This document shows positions 54,238-62,396 of a DNA stretch of 64,000 nucleotides, in pieces. A model generated the notes under the pieces. The model searched no databases and was not told the DNA's origin. It saw only the letters and a list, made by a program, of their open reading frames with translations. This stretch comes from Sandaracinaceae bacterium (GTDB lineage Bacteria; Myxococcota_A; Polyangia; Polyangiales; JADJQN01): positions 310,001 through 374,000 of the forward strand of contig JADJQN010000004.1 of NCBI GenBank assembly GCA_016712745.1. The letters run 5' to 3'. The translations under genes and the position numbers were made by a program. How positions within the stretch are numbered: position 1 is the first letter of the stretch; every line of letters begins with the position of its first letter.

Positions 54238-54492
54238 CTAAGGCGTACGCGGGTAGCGATTGCGAAGCGCCGCGAGCTGATGCTGGGGCAAGGTGTGCAA
54301 TCCGGACGCAATCGCTTCGTTGATCTCTTTGAGCTCACGCGCTTCCGTATTGTGCTCGTCGTACTTTTCGCGGTCGTGCTCTCGCGCCAGTGCAAGCACT
54401 GTTTCAAGTTGCGAACGACGCTGTGACATCCTCTCCAGAAGCCGATCCTCATCGTCCTCGGCCGGTTGCCTTCTGGCTTGCTGGAGTCCCAT
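54238..54492 (-). CDS. Small coiled-coil hypothetical protein
   Basis: The 84-residue product is highly charged and helical ('DEDRLLERMSQRRSQLETVL', 'REHDREKYDEHNTEAREL'), consistent with a coiled coil. A GAGAGGG site lies a few bases upstream of the ATG at 54492. No signal peptide or membrane helix. It is followed on the same strand, after 48 bases, by the DoxX gene. Family unknown. Confidence 0.6.
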   Translation of the reverse strand: MGLQQARRQPAEDDEDRLLERMSQRRSQLETVLALAREHDREKYDEHNTEARELKEINEAIASGLHTLPQHQLAALRNRYPRTP

Positions 54493-54586
54493 ACACCCTC
54501 TCGCTTGAGTAGTGGGTCCAGTTGAAGTCCCAGACCAGGCAGATCCCAGTAATAGTTAGGGCGCCCCCGGTGTAAGGTGAGGTTTG

Positions 54587-55132
54587 ATGCTTCTTGCCGC
54601 ATTCCCGGCCGCGCTTTCGAAGGACGTCGAGGCCGTCTCTGCGACGCTGGCGGGGGCTGGGCGTGCGGAGACTTCGGGATCTCTTGTGCCGTTGCGGTTG
54701 GGCGGAGAGGCCATCGTGATTCCGTATCGCGTATACTTCGCGCCGCCGTCACGCCTGGACGAGGCCGAAGTGCCATCCACTCGCGCGCTGATTCGTGCGT
54801 GCGTCTTCACACGCCACCATCAAGGCCATGTTCGCCAGGCGAACGTTGGCCAGCTCCTTCGCGCAACAGCGCCGTGGGTCGTGCCATACGTCGTTCAATT
54901 GCTCGGCGAGTACGTAGTCGAAATCGCGGAAGCCATATCCCTGCATGCGCGCGTGCTCGAAACGCCACCCTACAAAACCTTCGCAAGCGATAATGCGGAG
55001 TACATCGCGCGCACGACGGACCGCGCCATTAGCTATTGGAACATCGGGTATCGGGACCGTTTTCCGGATATGGAAACCTATCCAGCACTTCGCATGCTTC
55101 GCGCCCTGACTCCGCGGCTGAGGGCTATCTAG
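54587..55132 (+). CDS. Hypothetical protein
   Basis: The 181-residue protein, from an ATG at 54587 behind a GGTGAGG site, is soluble with a beta-rich N-terminal half ('GSLVPLRLGGEAIVIPYRVY') and a helical C-terminal half ('PYVVQLLGEYVVEIAEAISL', 'YPALRMLRALTPRLRAI'). I do not recognise a family. Its TAG overlaps the convergent lipoprotein gene's stop within a CTAG tetramer. Confidence 0.7.
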   Translation: MLLAAFPAALSKDVEAVSATLAGAGRAETSGSLVPLRLGGEAIVIPYRVYFAPPSRLDEAEVPSTRALIRACVFTRHHQGHVRQANVGQLLRATAPWVVPYVVQLLGEYVVEIAEAISLHARVLETPPYKTFASDNAEYIARTTDRAISYWNIGYRDRFPDMETYPALRMLRALTPRLRAI

Positions 55133-56046
55133 GGATAGCGATGCGATTCGAGACGGGCGCGAGAGAGCTCCGCGCAAACCGATGTGGCGGAAGCGGCGTC
55201 GGCGCGATGTTCGCAATCGAGGATGCGCTTGAGCTCGTCGATCGTCTCGTCGTGAAGCGAATTGCAAATGTCGTAGTCGGGATCTGGGTTTGTCGAAACT
55301 GCGAGCGAGTTGCGCACGATCAGAAGCGCCTGAAACTGCGCATGCGTCGCGCCAAAGCGTTCGTTCTCCGGCGTGGTGGCGATTCGTACAAGCTCCATCG
55401 AGTAAAGGAGCGAGCCCACGTCGTCGTTCGCGCGGCGCGTGAACGCGATGAGGTGCTTGAGCATGGTCTGGCGCTCCGCAACGGACTGAGCGTTCTCGTA
55501 AAGGCGACGGTATGCGCTCATAAATACCACCTCACCCGAGCGAAAAGCCTCGGTCCCGTCTCCTTCCATAACTCCTTCACGCAGCGTTGTGATTTCCGTA
55601 TCAAGTGCTTCGTCACCCTGCCCCACGTCGATGACGTGATCGGATTCGCACGTGCGATCTAAGCTTACGCATCTGCGCCAAAGACTCTGCGCGCTCGTTA
55701 GCTCGTCGAGGGAGACGCTGGTGCTTGAAGCTGCAGCCAAACATTCGGACAAACACTCACTTCGGGCCGTGAGAAAGGTGTCGCTCAACATGAACGATTC
55801 GGCGTCCATCGATGCATCACACGCCATTCGCGCGTTGGCGCTTCGGGCGAGCGCGAGATGTTCGCTTGCCGGGATGTTGTCTGCCCCAGGCGCCTCGCTG
55901 GTGGCTTGTGCGGCCCGGTATTGATCGACGCAGCGTTCAGCCGTAGTCCCGTGCGGCCATGCGTTGCTTGCAGCGCCGCCGCATCCGCTGGCTAAAAAGA
56001 TTCCCAAGCTCAGTCCGAAGATTCGCGCCGCAGTTGTCGTCATCAC
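55129..56046 (-). CDS. Lipoprotein of unknown function
   Basis: The 305-residue protein has a lipoprotein signal (lipobox ASGC, about residues 19-22) and a mainly helical body with ten or more Cys spread along its length ('MACDASMDAESFMLSDTFLT', 'ECLSECLAAASSTSVSLDEL', 'SLWRRCVSLDRTCESDHVID'). No catalytic motif is visible. It converges on a hypothetical gene with a shared CTAG stop. Confidence 0.78.
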   Translation of the reverse strand: MMTTTAARIFGLSLGIFLASGCGGAASNAWPHGTTAERCVDQYRAAQATSEAPGADNIPASEHLALARSANARMACDASMDAESFMLSDTFLTARSECLSECLAAASSTSVSLDELTSAQSLWRRCVSLDRTCESDHVIDVGQGDEALDTEITTLREGVMEGDGTEAFRSGEVVFMSAYRRLYENAQSVAERQTMLKHLIAFTRRANDDVGSLLYSMELVRIATTPENERFGATHAQFQALLIVRNSLAVSTNPDPDYDICNSLHDETIDELKRILDCEHRADAASATSVCAELSRARLESHRYP

Positions 56047-56115
56047 GTGAACGCTAGCACGGTGCTAAAGCGCCTCTCGATTTCTCGACATCCGCTTTTC
56101 CACCCAATTCGTTCT

Positions 56116-56137
56116 GCATTTTAATCGCATTTTAATC
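56116..56137. promoter_or_regulatory. Tandem 11-bp direct repeat (candidate operator)
   Basis: Two exact, contiguous copies of GCATTTTAATC lie in an AT-rich patch 90 bases before a lipoprotein gene and 70 bases upstream of a divergent one. An 11-base period is the spacing used by PhoB/OmpR-type regulators binding head-to-tail on one face of DNA. Confidence 0.45.
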
Positions 56138-56226
56138 CGCGAAGTCGCTTGGCGCTGTTAGAGATTGCCCGCTTCGTCCACCACGGCCGTAGCCACTTTG
56201 GCGCAATCGCCAGCAGGAGCGTCGCT

Positions 56227-56877
56227 ATGAACCGAGCTAGACTTTTTGCGTGCGCAGTGGTCATCCTTTTCGCACTACCTACTCTCAGCGCATGCTCTAC
56301 GGATCGAAATGTCGCAGCCGCGACCTGCGCTGACGCATGCAACCGCTTCGTTACCCTGTGCGGCGCGAGCCCCCCGGCGTGCGTTCCGACGTGCGAGTCC
56401 TCTTTCGATGCGACGTTGCGCAGCTGTGTCGTCAACTCGTCGTCGTGCGAAGCCGCAAGCGCGTGCGGCACAACGCCCGACACGGATGCGGGCGCTGGCA
56501 ATGATATGGGCCTGGGAGGCAACGATGCAGGGCCGCAAACATGCGACGGCGTAAAAACCTGTTCCGACACAGACACCGTCTCGTACTGTGAAGACGGCAT
56601 CACGCGCCGCACTCCTTGCAACGGTCACCCATGCGCCGGCGGACGGTGCGGGAGCTGCTCGTCAGCCGACGACTGCCGCGGTGTGCAGTACCGATGTCGC
56701 TGCGCCGACGGGAGCGAGCGCACGGGCTCGATCGATAGTGCCTGCGGCGACTCCCAGGGATCGATGCGGTGGTGCAGTCACCCAAGCATCGACGCAAGCG
56801 CGGTCTGCGGCGCGCAGGGCTTCGACCCTGATTTTGGTTACCTCGCAACCGGGTGCATCTCAGGCGTCGACCCTTAG
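56227..56877 (+). CDS. Cys-rich lipoprotein
   Basis: Started at the ATG at 56227 (AGGAG site 7 bases upstream), the 216-residue product has a lipoprotein signal (lipobox LSAC, about residues 20-23), then about 22 Cys in two blocks ('CADACNRFVTLCGASPPACV', 'CNGHPCAGGRCGSCSSADDC', 'CRCADGSERTGS') separated by a Gly/Asp linker. It is a disulfide-rich surface protein. A tandem 11-base repeat sits upstream and may control it. Function unknown. Confidence 0.82.
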   Translation: MNRARLFACAVVILFALPTLSACSTDRNVAAATCADACNRFVTLCGASPPACVPTCESSFDATLRSCVVNSSSCEAASACGTTPDTDAGAGNDMGLGGNDAGPQTCDGVKTCSDTDTVSYCEDGITRRTPCNGHPCAGGRCGSCSSADDCRGVQYRCRCADGSERTGSIDSACGDSQGSMRWCSHPSIDASAVCGAQGFDPDFGYLATGCISGVDP

Positions 56878-56890
56878 ACGGCTGCGCTCT

Positions 56891-58447
56891 TCACAGAGTC
56901 AGTGAATAGCCGTTCGCATGCGTGACGAGATTCTCGTCGAGGCCCATCTGCCGCAGCGTCGCGACAGCCACGCGAAGACGCGTAAGCAGTGCGCTTTCAC
57001 TCGCGCGGTCGTTGGGCCAGCCAGCTTCAAACAGCTCGGCGATAGTCACGGCATGGCCCGCGTTCCGTGCCAAGCAAGCGAGCACGCGCATGAGCACGTA
57101 ACGGCGCGAGAGCGAGATTCGGTCGCCGTTGTCGAAGTCGATGTGCGAACCGTCGACGTCGACCGCAATGGGCTTGGCTCGCGCCAGAAGCAGCTGGCTC
57201 ATCCCGCTTGGCTCGGTGTAGCGCAGAAGGCGGCGTCCCAGCACACGCAGCGCGAAATTTCGCTCGAGCCATCGAGTGCCAAGTTCATCTCGCGCGAGGA
57301 TTGTCTCGATGTTTCGTCGTGCAGCTGCCTCGAAAGCCGATCGCTCTGCATCGGATTGCGCGAGTGCAGCCAGCAATAGTTCTGCGAGTGCCGTCATGCC
57401 ATTCACGTAGACCGCGGAAACGCCGTGAGTATTGGTAGGCCGCAACGAACGATACGCTTTGAGCGCTGCTTCTCGATCACCGAGCGCGGCGAGCACGCAA
57501 GCCTCCACACCGCGTGCGCCCGTGAGCAGTGACTGATGCGAGAGAGTCTGCGCGAGCGCGATCGTCGAGCGGATCGAGGCAAGCGCGCCGTCAAAGTCCC
57601 GCGCATCGAACGCAACCAGTGCCAGTGCATAGCGCGTGCTGGCCTCGTGCAGCGGTCTTGCGTGCGCAATCGTCAGATCCAGGGCGGTCCGAAAGTGCGC
57701 TAACGCGCGCGGCCAGTCTTCACGCCACCAGGCGATTTCGCCGTGATGGAAAGCGATACGCTGCGAAGGATCGAACATGATGGTCGGTGCGAGCTGCTCG
57801 GCGCGGTCGATCATCTCCGCCATTCGCTCTATTTCGACCCGTTCACGATAGGCGCGTGCGAGTTCGAGGGACGCACGCAACTCGAGCACACCACCACGCG
57901 GAACTGAATCAAGCCGTCCGAGCACGAGATCGAGCGCTTCGGAACCTTTCCCGCGCGCGCAGTACGCTTGCGCCGCGTACACCGCGGCGTCCGCTGCGGA
58001 GGTGGGATCACCGCACGCCTCATACAATTCCACGGCGAGCAGCAGCTCACGCTCCGCGTCGAGTGGCAGCTTTTCGGTGTTCGCGATGACCGCGCGATCA
58101 TGAACGATGTGCGCACGCAGCCACGACGACTGACAGCGTGCCTCGGCTTCTGCGAGGAGATGCGAGGCCCGCTCGCGTGACCCTGAGATGGTGAGGAGGT
58201 GTCCGAGCCACGCGTAGGCAGACGGCAACCGCTCGGGGCTGAGCGTGGGAAGTCTTTGCTCAATGCGTGCAATCACTGGCGCAAGCTCACCTATGTGACT
58301 TTCCAGAACGACGTACGCTTCGAGCAGCTCGTCGCTTTCGAACCAACGTGCGGTTAGGTTTGCGCGTTGAGCGTGGAGCTCGCTTAGAAATGCAAGGCCG
58401 TTCTCTCCGAGCACGCGCGTCGCAGGGTGCGAAACATCCATCGGCAT
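56891..58447 (-). CDS. TPR-repeat regulator with C-terminal OmpR/PhoB-type winged helix
   Basis: The 518-residue cytoplasmic protein has a long helical region of tetratricopeptide-like repeats (about residues 30-400: 'LARAYRERVEIERMAEMIDR', 'WWREDWPRALAHFRTALDLT', 'LLTGARGVEACVLAALGDRE') and a C-terminal domain (about 420-518) matching a winged-helix transcriptional regulator: 'DNGDRISLSRRYVLMRVLAC', 'AVTIAELFEAGWPNDRASES', 'ALLTRLRVAVATLRQMGL' and 'HANGYSLTL'. This order is the reverse of SARP/AfsR-type proteins, whose DNA-binding domain is N-terminal. The signal is probably a protein or small-molecule partner of the TPR scaffold. Confidence 0.85.
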   Translation of the reverse strand: MPMDVSHPATRVLGENGLAFLSELHAQRANLTARWFESDELLEAYVVLESHIGELAPVIARIEQRLPTLSPERLPSAYAWLGHLLTISGSRERASHLLAEAEARCQSSWLRAHIVHDRAVIANTEKLPLDAERELLLAVELYEACGDPTSAADAAVYAAQAYCARGKGSEALDLVLGRLDSVPRGGVLELRASLELARAYRERVEIERMAEMIDRAEQLAPTIMFDPSQRIAFHHGEIAWWREDWPRALAHFRTALDLTIAHARPLHEASTRYALALVAFDARDFDGALASIRSTIALAQTLSHQSLLTGARGVEACVLAALGDREAALKAYRSLRPTNTHGVSAVYVNGMTALAELLLAALAQSDAERSAFEAAARRNIETILARDELGTRWLERNFALRVLGRRLLRYTEPSGMSQLLLARAKPIAVDVDGSHIDFDNGDRISLSRRYVLMRVLACLARNAGHAVTIAELFEAGWPNDRASESALLTRLRVAVATLRQMGLDENLVTHANGYSLTL

Positions 58448-58627
58448 AGACGCAGCTTAGCAGTTTGGTTTGCAGGCAGCGCAAGCAGCCCAGCGGGTTC
58501 GGCTCGCGTTTGTTGCGGCGCCGGACCATTGCGACGTGGTGGGCCAAGCAGATGGCATGCGCGCCGTAGAGCCTGCGCAATGGCAGAGAATATGGCGGTA
58601 CTCGTGCTCATCACGTAGAATCAGGAC

Positions 58628-59422
58628 GTGACCTTGCATGGCTATTTCGCTCGAACAAACCGTCTCGTTGTTTCGGCTGCGCTGCTCACGTCGCTAGTGG
58701 CTTGCAGCTCGTCGGAATCGAACACCACGCAGGACGCCGGCGCAGATGCCGGTGCACTCGATTCGGGTGCGACTGATCTTGGCGTACTCGATTTGGGTCT
58801 AGCCGACCTTGGCACGAGTGACTCTGGCGCGAGTGACTCTGGCGCGAGTGACTCTGGCGCGACTGACTCAGGCGCGACTGACTCGGGCGCGAGCGACGCG
58901 GGATCTGTCGATGGTGGTCCGCTCGACGCGGGAGCGCGCGTACCCGCCGTGCATCGTGCAACGGCCGTGGCCTGCACAGATGAGCGGGGAGCGGGCAGTG
59001 GAAGCGGCGGTACGGGCCCCTGCGGGTCCGATGCGGACTGCACGGAGGGACCGAATGGTCGTTGCATGCGTTCGACCGGTGGAGCGCCGATCAACACTTG
59101 TTCCTACGACGAATGTTTCATGGACTCCGACTGCAGCACGGACACGGTTTGCGATTGCCGCGCCGACGCGACAAGCAACGCACCAAACCGTTGCCTCACC
59201 AGCGCATGCGTGACCGATTCGGACTGCGGCGTTAGCGGCTTCTGCTCTCCCTCGGTGGACCCTGAGGCCGTCAACTATCCGTTCGTCGGCTACTTCTGCC
59301 ACACCCCGGAAGATAGTTGTGTTGACGATGCCGATTGCACTTCAAGTGGTCTCGCACGGTGTGCATATGACTCATCGGCAAGCCACTGGGCCTGCTCCGA
59401 TCGTGGCTTCTTCCCTCCCTGA
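58628..59422 (+). CDS. Lipoprotein with Ser/Asp repeat linker and Cys-rich domain
   Basis: The 264-residue product starts with a GTG and has a lipoprotein signal (lipobox LVAC), then a linker of 'GASDSGASDSG' type encoded by six 15-base repeats, then a Cys-rich domain with about 16 Cys ('CGSDADCTEGPNGRCMRSTG', 'CSYDECFMDSDCSTDTVCDC', 'CVTDSDCGVSGFCSPSVDPE', 'CHTPEDSCVDDADCTSSG'). This is a typical myxobacterial surface protein; function unknown. It diverges from the TPR regulator across 180 bases, so the regulator could act on it. Confidence 0.82.
   Translation: MTLHGYFARTNRLVVSAALLTSLVACSSSESNTTQDAGADAGALDSGATDLGVLDLGLADLGTSDSGASDSGASDSGATDSGATDSGASDAGSVDGGPLDAGARVPAVHRATAVACTDERGAGSGSGGTGPCGSDADCTEGPNGRCMRSTGGAPINTCSYDECFMDSDCSTDTVCDCRADATSNAPNRCLTSACVTDSDCGVSGFCSPSVDPEAVNYPFVGYFCHTPEDSCVDDADCTSSGLARCAYDSSASHWACSDRGFFPP
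58811..58900 (+). repeat. Six tandem 15-bp repeats in lipoprotein linker
   Basis: Six 15-base units of the form GGCGCGAGTGACTCT encode GASDS repeats. The second and third are identical; the last three have diverged. This is consistent with slippage expansion. Confidence 0.9.
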
Positions 59423-59479
59423 GTCATGCGGCGCGCGGGGCGGACTTACAGAATTCCATGGCATTGATATAGTGCCGCG

Positions 59480-60040
59480 ATGAAAGCCTGCCCGTTTTGC
59501 GCGGAAGAAATCCAGGATGCTGCGATCAAGTGCAGGCATTGCGGCTCGATGCTCAATGCTGACGCGAACGGCGCGCAGGCTGCGCCAAACGCTGCAGCTT
59601 CATCGAACACTCCGGCGCTCAGTCCTGCAACGGATGTGATCTTCGTGGGCTCGCCCAGTTGGAAAGCATATTTTTGGCAGTACGCCCTGGCCTGGCTTCT
59701 CTGCCTCGCGCTTGTCGGATTCATTTGGCTTCTTTTCTTGAAGCTCAATCGCACCGCCAAGCGTTACAAGATTACGAGCAACTCAATCGACGTCGAGTCA
59801 GGGATCTTCGGGCGCAAGATCGAAACGCTACAGCTGTGGCGCGTGCGCGATATCGACTTTCAGCAAAGCTTCCTGCATCGCATGCTTGGCATCGCGACCA
59901 TTCACGTCTTTACAAAGGACGTCACCGATCCGGATTTGCACATCGTGGGCCTTCCGGGCTCGCGCGAACTTTTCGACAAGCTCAAGCTGGCGGTCGAACA
60001 TTCACGTCAGACGCGCAACGTTCTCGGCTTGGTCGAATAG
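59480..60040 (+). CDS. Zinc-ribbon and bacterial PH-domain membrane protein
   Basis: The 186-residue protein starts with a CxxC...CxxC zinc ribbon ('KACPFCAEEIQDAAIKCRHC', residues about 2-21), an Ala/Ser linker, one or two transmembrane helices (about residues 60-90), and a bacterial PH-like (bPH_2) domain: 'YKITSNSIDVESGIFGRKIE' and 'LHIVGLPGSRELFDKLKLAV'. Such proteins are common in bacteria and are probably membrane-anchored adaptors; function is not known. Confidence 0.82.
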   Translation: MKACPFCAEEIQDAAIKCRHCGSMLNADANGAQAAPNAAASSNTPALSPATDVIFVGSPSWKAYFWQYALAWLLCLALVGFIWLLFLKLNRTAKRYKITSNSIDVESGIFGRKIETLQLWRVRDIDFQQSFLHRMLGIATIHVFTKDVTDPDLHIVGLPGSRELFDKLKLAVEHSRQTRNVLGLVE

Positions 60041-60076
60041 TCAGACGGGAATCACCCCCCGCAGGGTCACCAGGGT

Positions 60077-60109
60077 CGCGGGAGATGATCGTTTGGATCA
60101 TGTCCCGCG
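60077..60109. terminator. Strong hairpin between convergent genes
   Basis: Arms CGCGGGA/TCCCGCG and ATGATC/GATCAT pair around one G-G mismatch with a GTTTG loop, giving about 13 base pairs. It lies between the stop codons of the PH-domain gene and the cold-shock gene, so it can stop or process transcripts from both sides. There is no T-tract. Confidence 0.55.
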
Positions 60110-60125
60110 CCGAGGCGATGCTAGT

Positions 60126-60320
60126 TCAGAGAACCTTGACGGAACCCGCCTGCGGGCCCTTCTTGCCTTGAGTTACTTCGAACTCAACCTTGGTTCCCTC
60201 ATTGAGGACCGCTCCGTTGATGTCGTTCGCATGGACGAACACGTCCTTGCCTCCGTCATCCGGAGTGATGAAACCGAAACCCTTGTCCGGGTTGAAAAAT
60301 TTGACGGTGCCTTTGGTCAT
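60126..60320 (-). CDS. Cold-shock domain protein (CspA family)
   Basis: The 64-residue protein is an OB-fold RNA/DNA chaperone with RNP1 'KGFGFI' and RNP2 'VFVHAN' and the 'GTVKFFN' start, which is the CspA/CspD size class. A GGAG site precedes the ATG. The leader has about 140 bases upstream before the next gene; cold-shock genes often have a regulated long leader, but no conserved element was identified. It converges on the PH-domain gene across a strong hairpin. Confidence 0.96.
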   Translation of the reverse strand: MTKGTVKFFNPDKGFGFITPDDGGKDVFVHANDINGAVLNEGTKVEFEVTQGKKGPQAGSVKVL

Positions 60321-60461
60321 TCGCGTTGCTCCATTGTAATTGGGCGAAAGGGACCGAAGTCTCTTTTCCCAGCCAAGCTTCTACACGTGTTTTGGCTTTA
60401 GCGCTTGGAGAAACAGGCGAATATCTCTTTGCGTCCCCTCGAACGGGCGTTATTCGACGGT

Positions 60462-61319
60462 CTAGAAGAGAATCGGCGCGATTGTTGTCACGCCAGCGCC
60501 GTAAAACTGCTCAGCGCCGGTGCTGTTCGTGACCAAGGTGCCTGCGCCCGTGTCGATATTGATGAGGAGGAGCTCCCCGCGTGTGGTGAAGCCGTACACG
60601 CGGTTACGCCAGTAAGCGAGGCCAAAGACCTGGCGATAGCCGATGTCCCCGATCCGGGTCGTCGCGCCGGTCGCAGGGTTCACGCGAACGAGCACGTCGT
60701 TCGCCATGCCACTGGTGAGTTTGACCGCGGCGAAGGTTCCTGCGCCTTCTACTGAGACAAGGTCACCGCTCGAGACGTAGTTGTTGGAGTAGTGACCAAC
60801 GAGCACGCTGTTGCCGGTCGTGAGGTTGATACGGTAGTAGCTTCCATCGCCCGCCGCGCCGACGAGCACTTCGCTACTCGGATCGAGCACGCCCACCGGA
60901 ACGAAGGTGAGGCCGTTGAATTGCACGCCGTCGGGAACGGTCAGCGTCGCGATTTGCGTTACGAGCGCGTTCACGGGATTAACCGTGAAGATTGCATCGG
61001 CACTCGACGTATAGATGATGCCCGCTTGGTTGATGGCGAGGTCTGTCATCGAGCCGAGGTCGCCGCCGCCGGCAAGATGAAAATCGCCGATTGCGGTTAC
61101 AAGATTGGTGCGCGGGTCAAACGCGTAGAGGGTGCGTGCTGAGTGAGCGTAGACAATCGTGTTATCCGTCGACGCATCGACGGGCGGGCGCGCCATGTCC
61201 ACGGCAACGCCGCTGTCTGTCGGCAGGCCGCCGTCAAACCCAGGGGCTGTCTGTCTTTCGCGCGTCGAACATGCGGCGATCGTAACAAAAAATGCGAGCA
61301 GCAAAGAAAGACGAATCAC
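60462..61319 (-). CDS. Lipoprotein with beta-propeller-like repeats
   Basis: I start at a GTG at 61319 behind a GTGGAGG site, giving a roughly 285-residue product with a lipoprotein signal (lipobox IAAC) and a Gly/Asp linker. The body has repeated four-stranded units with 'LYAFDPRTNLVTAIGDF', 'IFTVNPVNALVTQIATL', 'YYRINLTTGNSVLVGHYS', 'LVRVNPATGATTRIGDIG' and 'LLLINIDTGAGTLVTN', typical of a propeller of the NHL/YVTN type. It is likely a surface binding or scaffold protein; no enzyme motif is seen. Confidence 0.83.
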   Translation of the reverse strand: MIRLSLLLAFFVTIAACSTRERQTAPGFDGGLPTDSGVAVDMARPPVDASTDNTIVYAHSARTLYAFDPRTNLVTAIGDFHLAGGGDLGSMTDLAINQAGIIYTSSADAIFTVNPVNALVTQIATLTVPDGVQFNGLTFVPVGVLDPSSEVLVGAAGDGSYYRINLTTGNSVLVGHYSNNYVSSGDLVSVEGAGTFAAVKLTSGMANDVLVRVNPATGATTRIGDIGYRQVFGLAYWRNRVYGFTTRGELLLINIDTGAGTLVTNSTGAEQFYGAGVTTIAPILF

Positions 61320-61449
61320 ACGGCCTCCACAGCTAAGAATCAGTGTCGTCCCCCGACGGCGCCCGAATCCTGTCCTGATCGTGTGATGGGAACCAGTCTT
61401 TGTTTTGCACCCGTGTTTTCGCGAGCGATCTGCGTGTAACCGGCGCGCC

Positions 61450-61911
61450 TCAGTGTGAAACGCGCAAGGTCGCGTGCGCTTCGCACGAGGGAAGGCAGCC
61501 CGACTGATTTGGGCGCGGCGCCTCGTTGTAGGTAAAGTTGAGTTCATCTGCCGCGACGGGACCTGCGATCGTTTGCATAGTCGTCCAGTCGCACCCATCG
61601 CCGTAGTGGAACGACGTAGTCAGAGTCATAGTGATCACGCCGTTGTTTACGAGGCCGGCGAAGGTGCGGTTGCCAAAGATTGCAACGGCCGGTCCGAAGC
61701 CGCCATCGCACGGCGTATGAAGCACCCCGGGGGCCTGGGTCATTTCCACGTCGACCCAACATCCATCGCGTCGGTTCGACTGCTGCCAGCGAATCTCGTG
61801 TGGGCACATGCGCATCGTCCGAGGTGTGTCTGTTGCTCGCGCCGGAGCTGCGGCAAAAGCTCTCCACAGCAAGACGAGGAGACTCAGCGAAATAATCGCG
61901 GCGACGCGCAT
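61450..61911 (-). CDS. Secreted hypothetical protein
   Basis: Started at the ATG at 61911, the 153-residue product has an N-terminal signal peptide (hydrophobic residues about 2-22, cleavage near 'APARA') but no lipobox, then a beta-rich domain with six Cys ('VLHTPCDGGFGPAVAIF', 'FHYGDGCDWTTMQTIAG', 'QSGCLPSCEAHATLRV'). I do not recognise the family. It is 10 bases downstream of the CBS gene on the same strand, so co-transcription is possible. Confidence 0.75.
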   Translation of the reverse strand: MRVAAIISLSLLVLLWRAFAAAPARATDTPRTMRMCPHEIRWQQSNRRDGCWVDVEMTQAPGVLHTPCDGGFGPAVAIFGNRTFAGLVNNGVITMTLTTSFHYGDGCDWTTMQTIAGPVAADELNFTYNEAPRPNQSGCLPSCEAHATLRVSH

Positions 61912-61921
61912 GGAAGGTCGT

Positions 61922-62311
61922 CTACTCCTCGAGAAGCTTTGCGAGCATGTGCAGCGCATCGGTCGTCGTAAATACACCGAGCACATTGTCCTTCTCGGCA
62001 ACGACGGCCGAGCCCAGCTTGCGATTGACCATCACGCGCAGAACGTGAGCGAGCTTTTCAGTGGGCTCAGCAACATAGACTTCCTCGACCATCAAGCTCG
62101 AGACGAGCGCGTGCTGCTGAGATTCGTCCAAGGCAAGCGCGACATCGAGATCGCGATCGGAGATCACACCCACCAAACGCTCTCCGTACACGACGGGCAA
62201 ATGCCGGATTTCCGCGTTCTGCATGCGCTTACGCGCTTCGAGCAACGTTGCCGTATTGCTGATCGTGTACGGCGCCTTGGTCATGCACTCGGAAATATGC
62301 GGCTGGGTCAT
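61922..62311 (-). CDS. CBS-domain pair protein
   Basis: Started at the ATG at 62311, the 129-residue cytoplasmic protein is a tandem CBS pair (Bateman module): 'MTQPHISECMTKAPYTISNT', 'IRHLPVVYGERLVGVISDRD' and, in the second motif, 'SALVVEE'-like 'SSLMVEEVYVAEPTEKL', 'GSAVVAEKDNVLGVFTTTDA'. Such stand-alone pairs bind AMP/ATP or SAM and act as regulatory sensors. A long in-frame extension upstream overlaps the next gene and is not used. Confidence 0.9.
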   Translation of the reverse strand: MTQPHISECMTKAPYTISNTATLLEARKRMQNAEIRHLPVVYGERLVGVISDRDLDVALALDESQQHALVSSLMVEEVYVAEPTEKLAHVLRVMVNRKLGSAVVAEKDNVLGVFTTTDALHMLAKLLEE

Positions 62312-62396
62312 GGGCGTAAAGGATACGCGCAGCGCAGGAAAAGCGGCCGAAGATTTCGCACGATCGAGCAGGATCGCGATCCCGGCCCGTATCCGG

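Noticed and set aside
58457..58639. Short minus-strand frame between the TPR regulator and a lipoprotein gene
   Set aside because: Lies across two promoter regions, has no family signature and no ribosome binding site.
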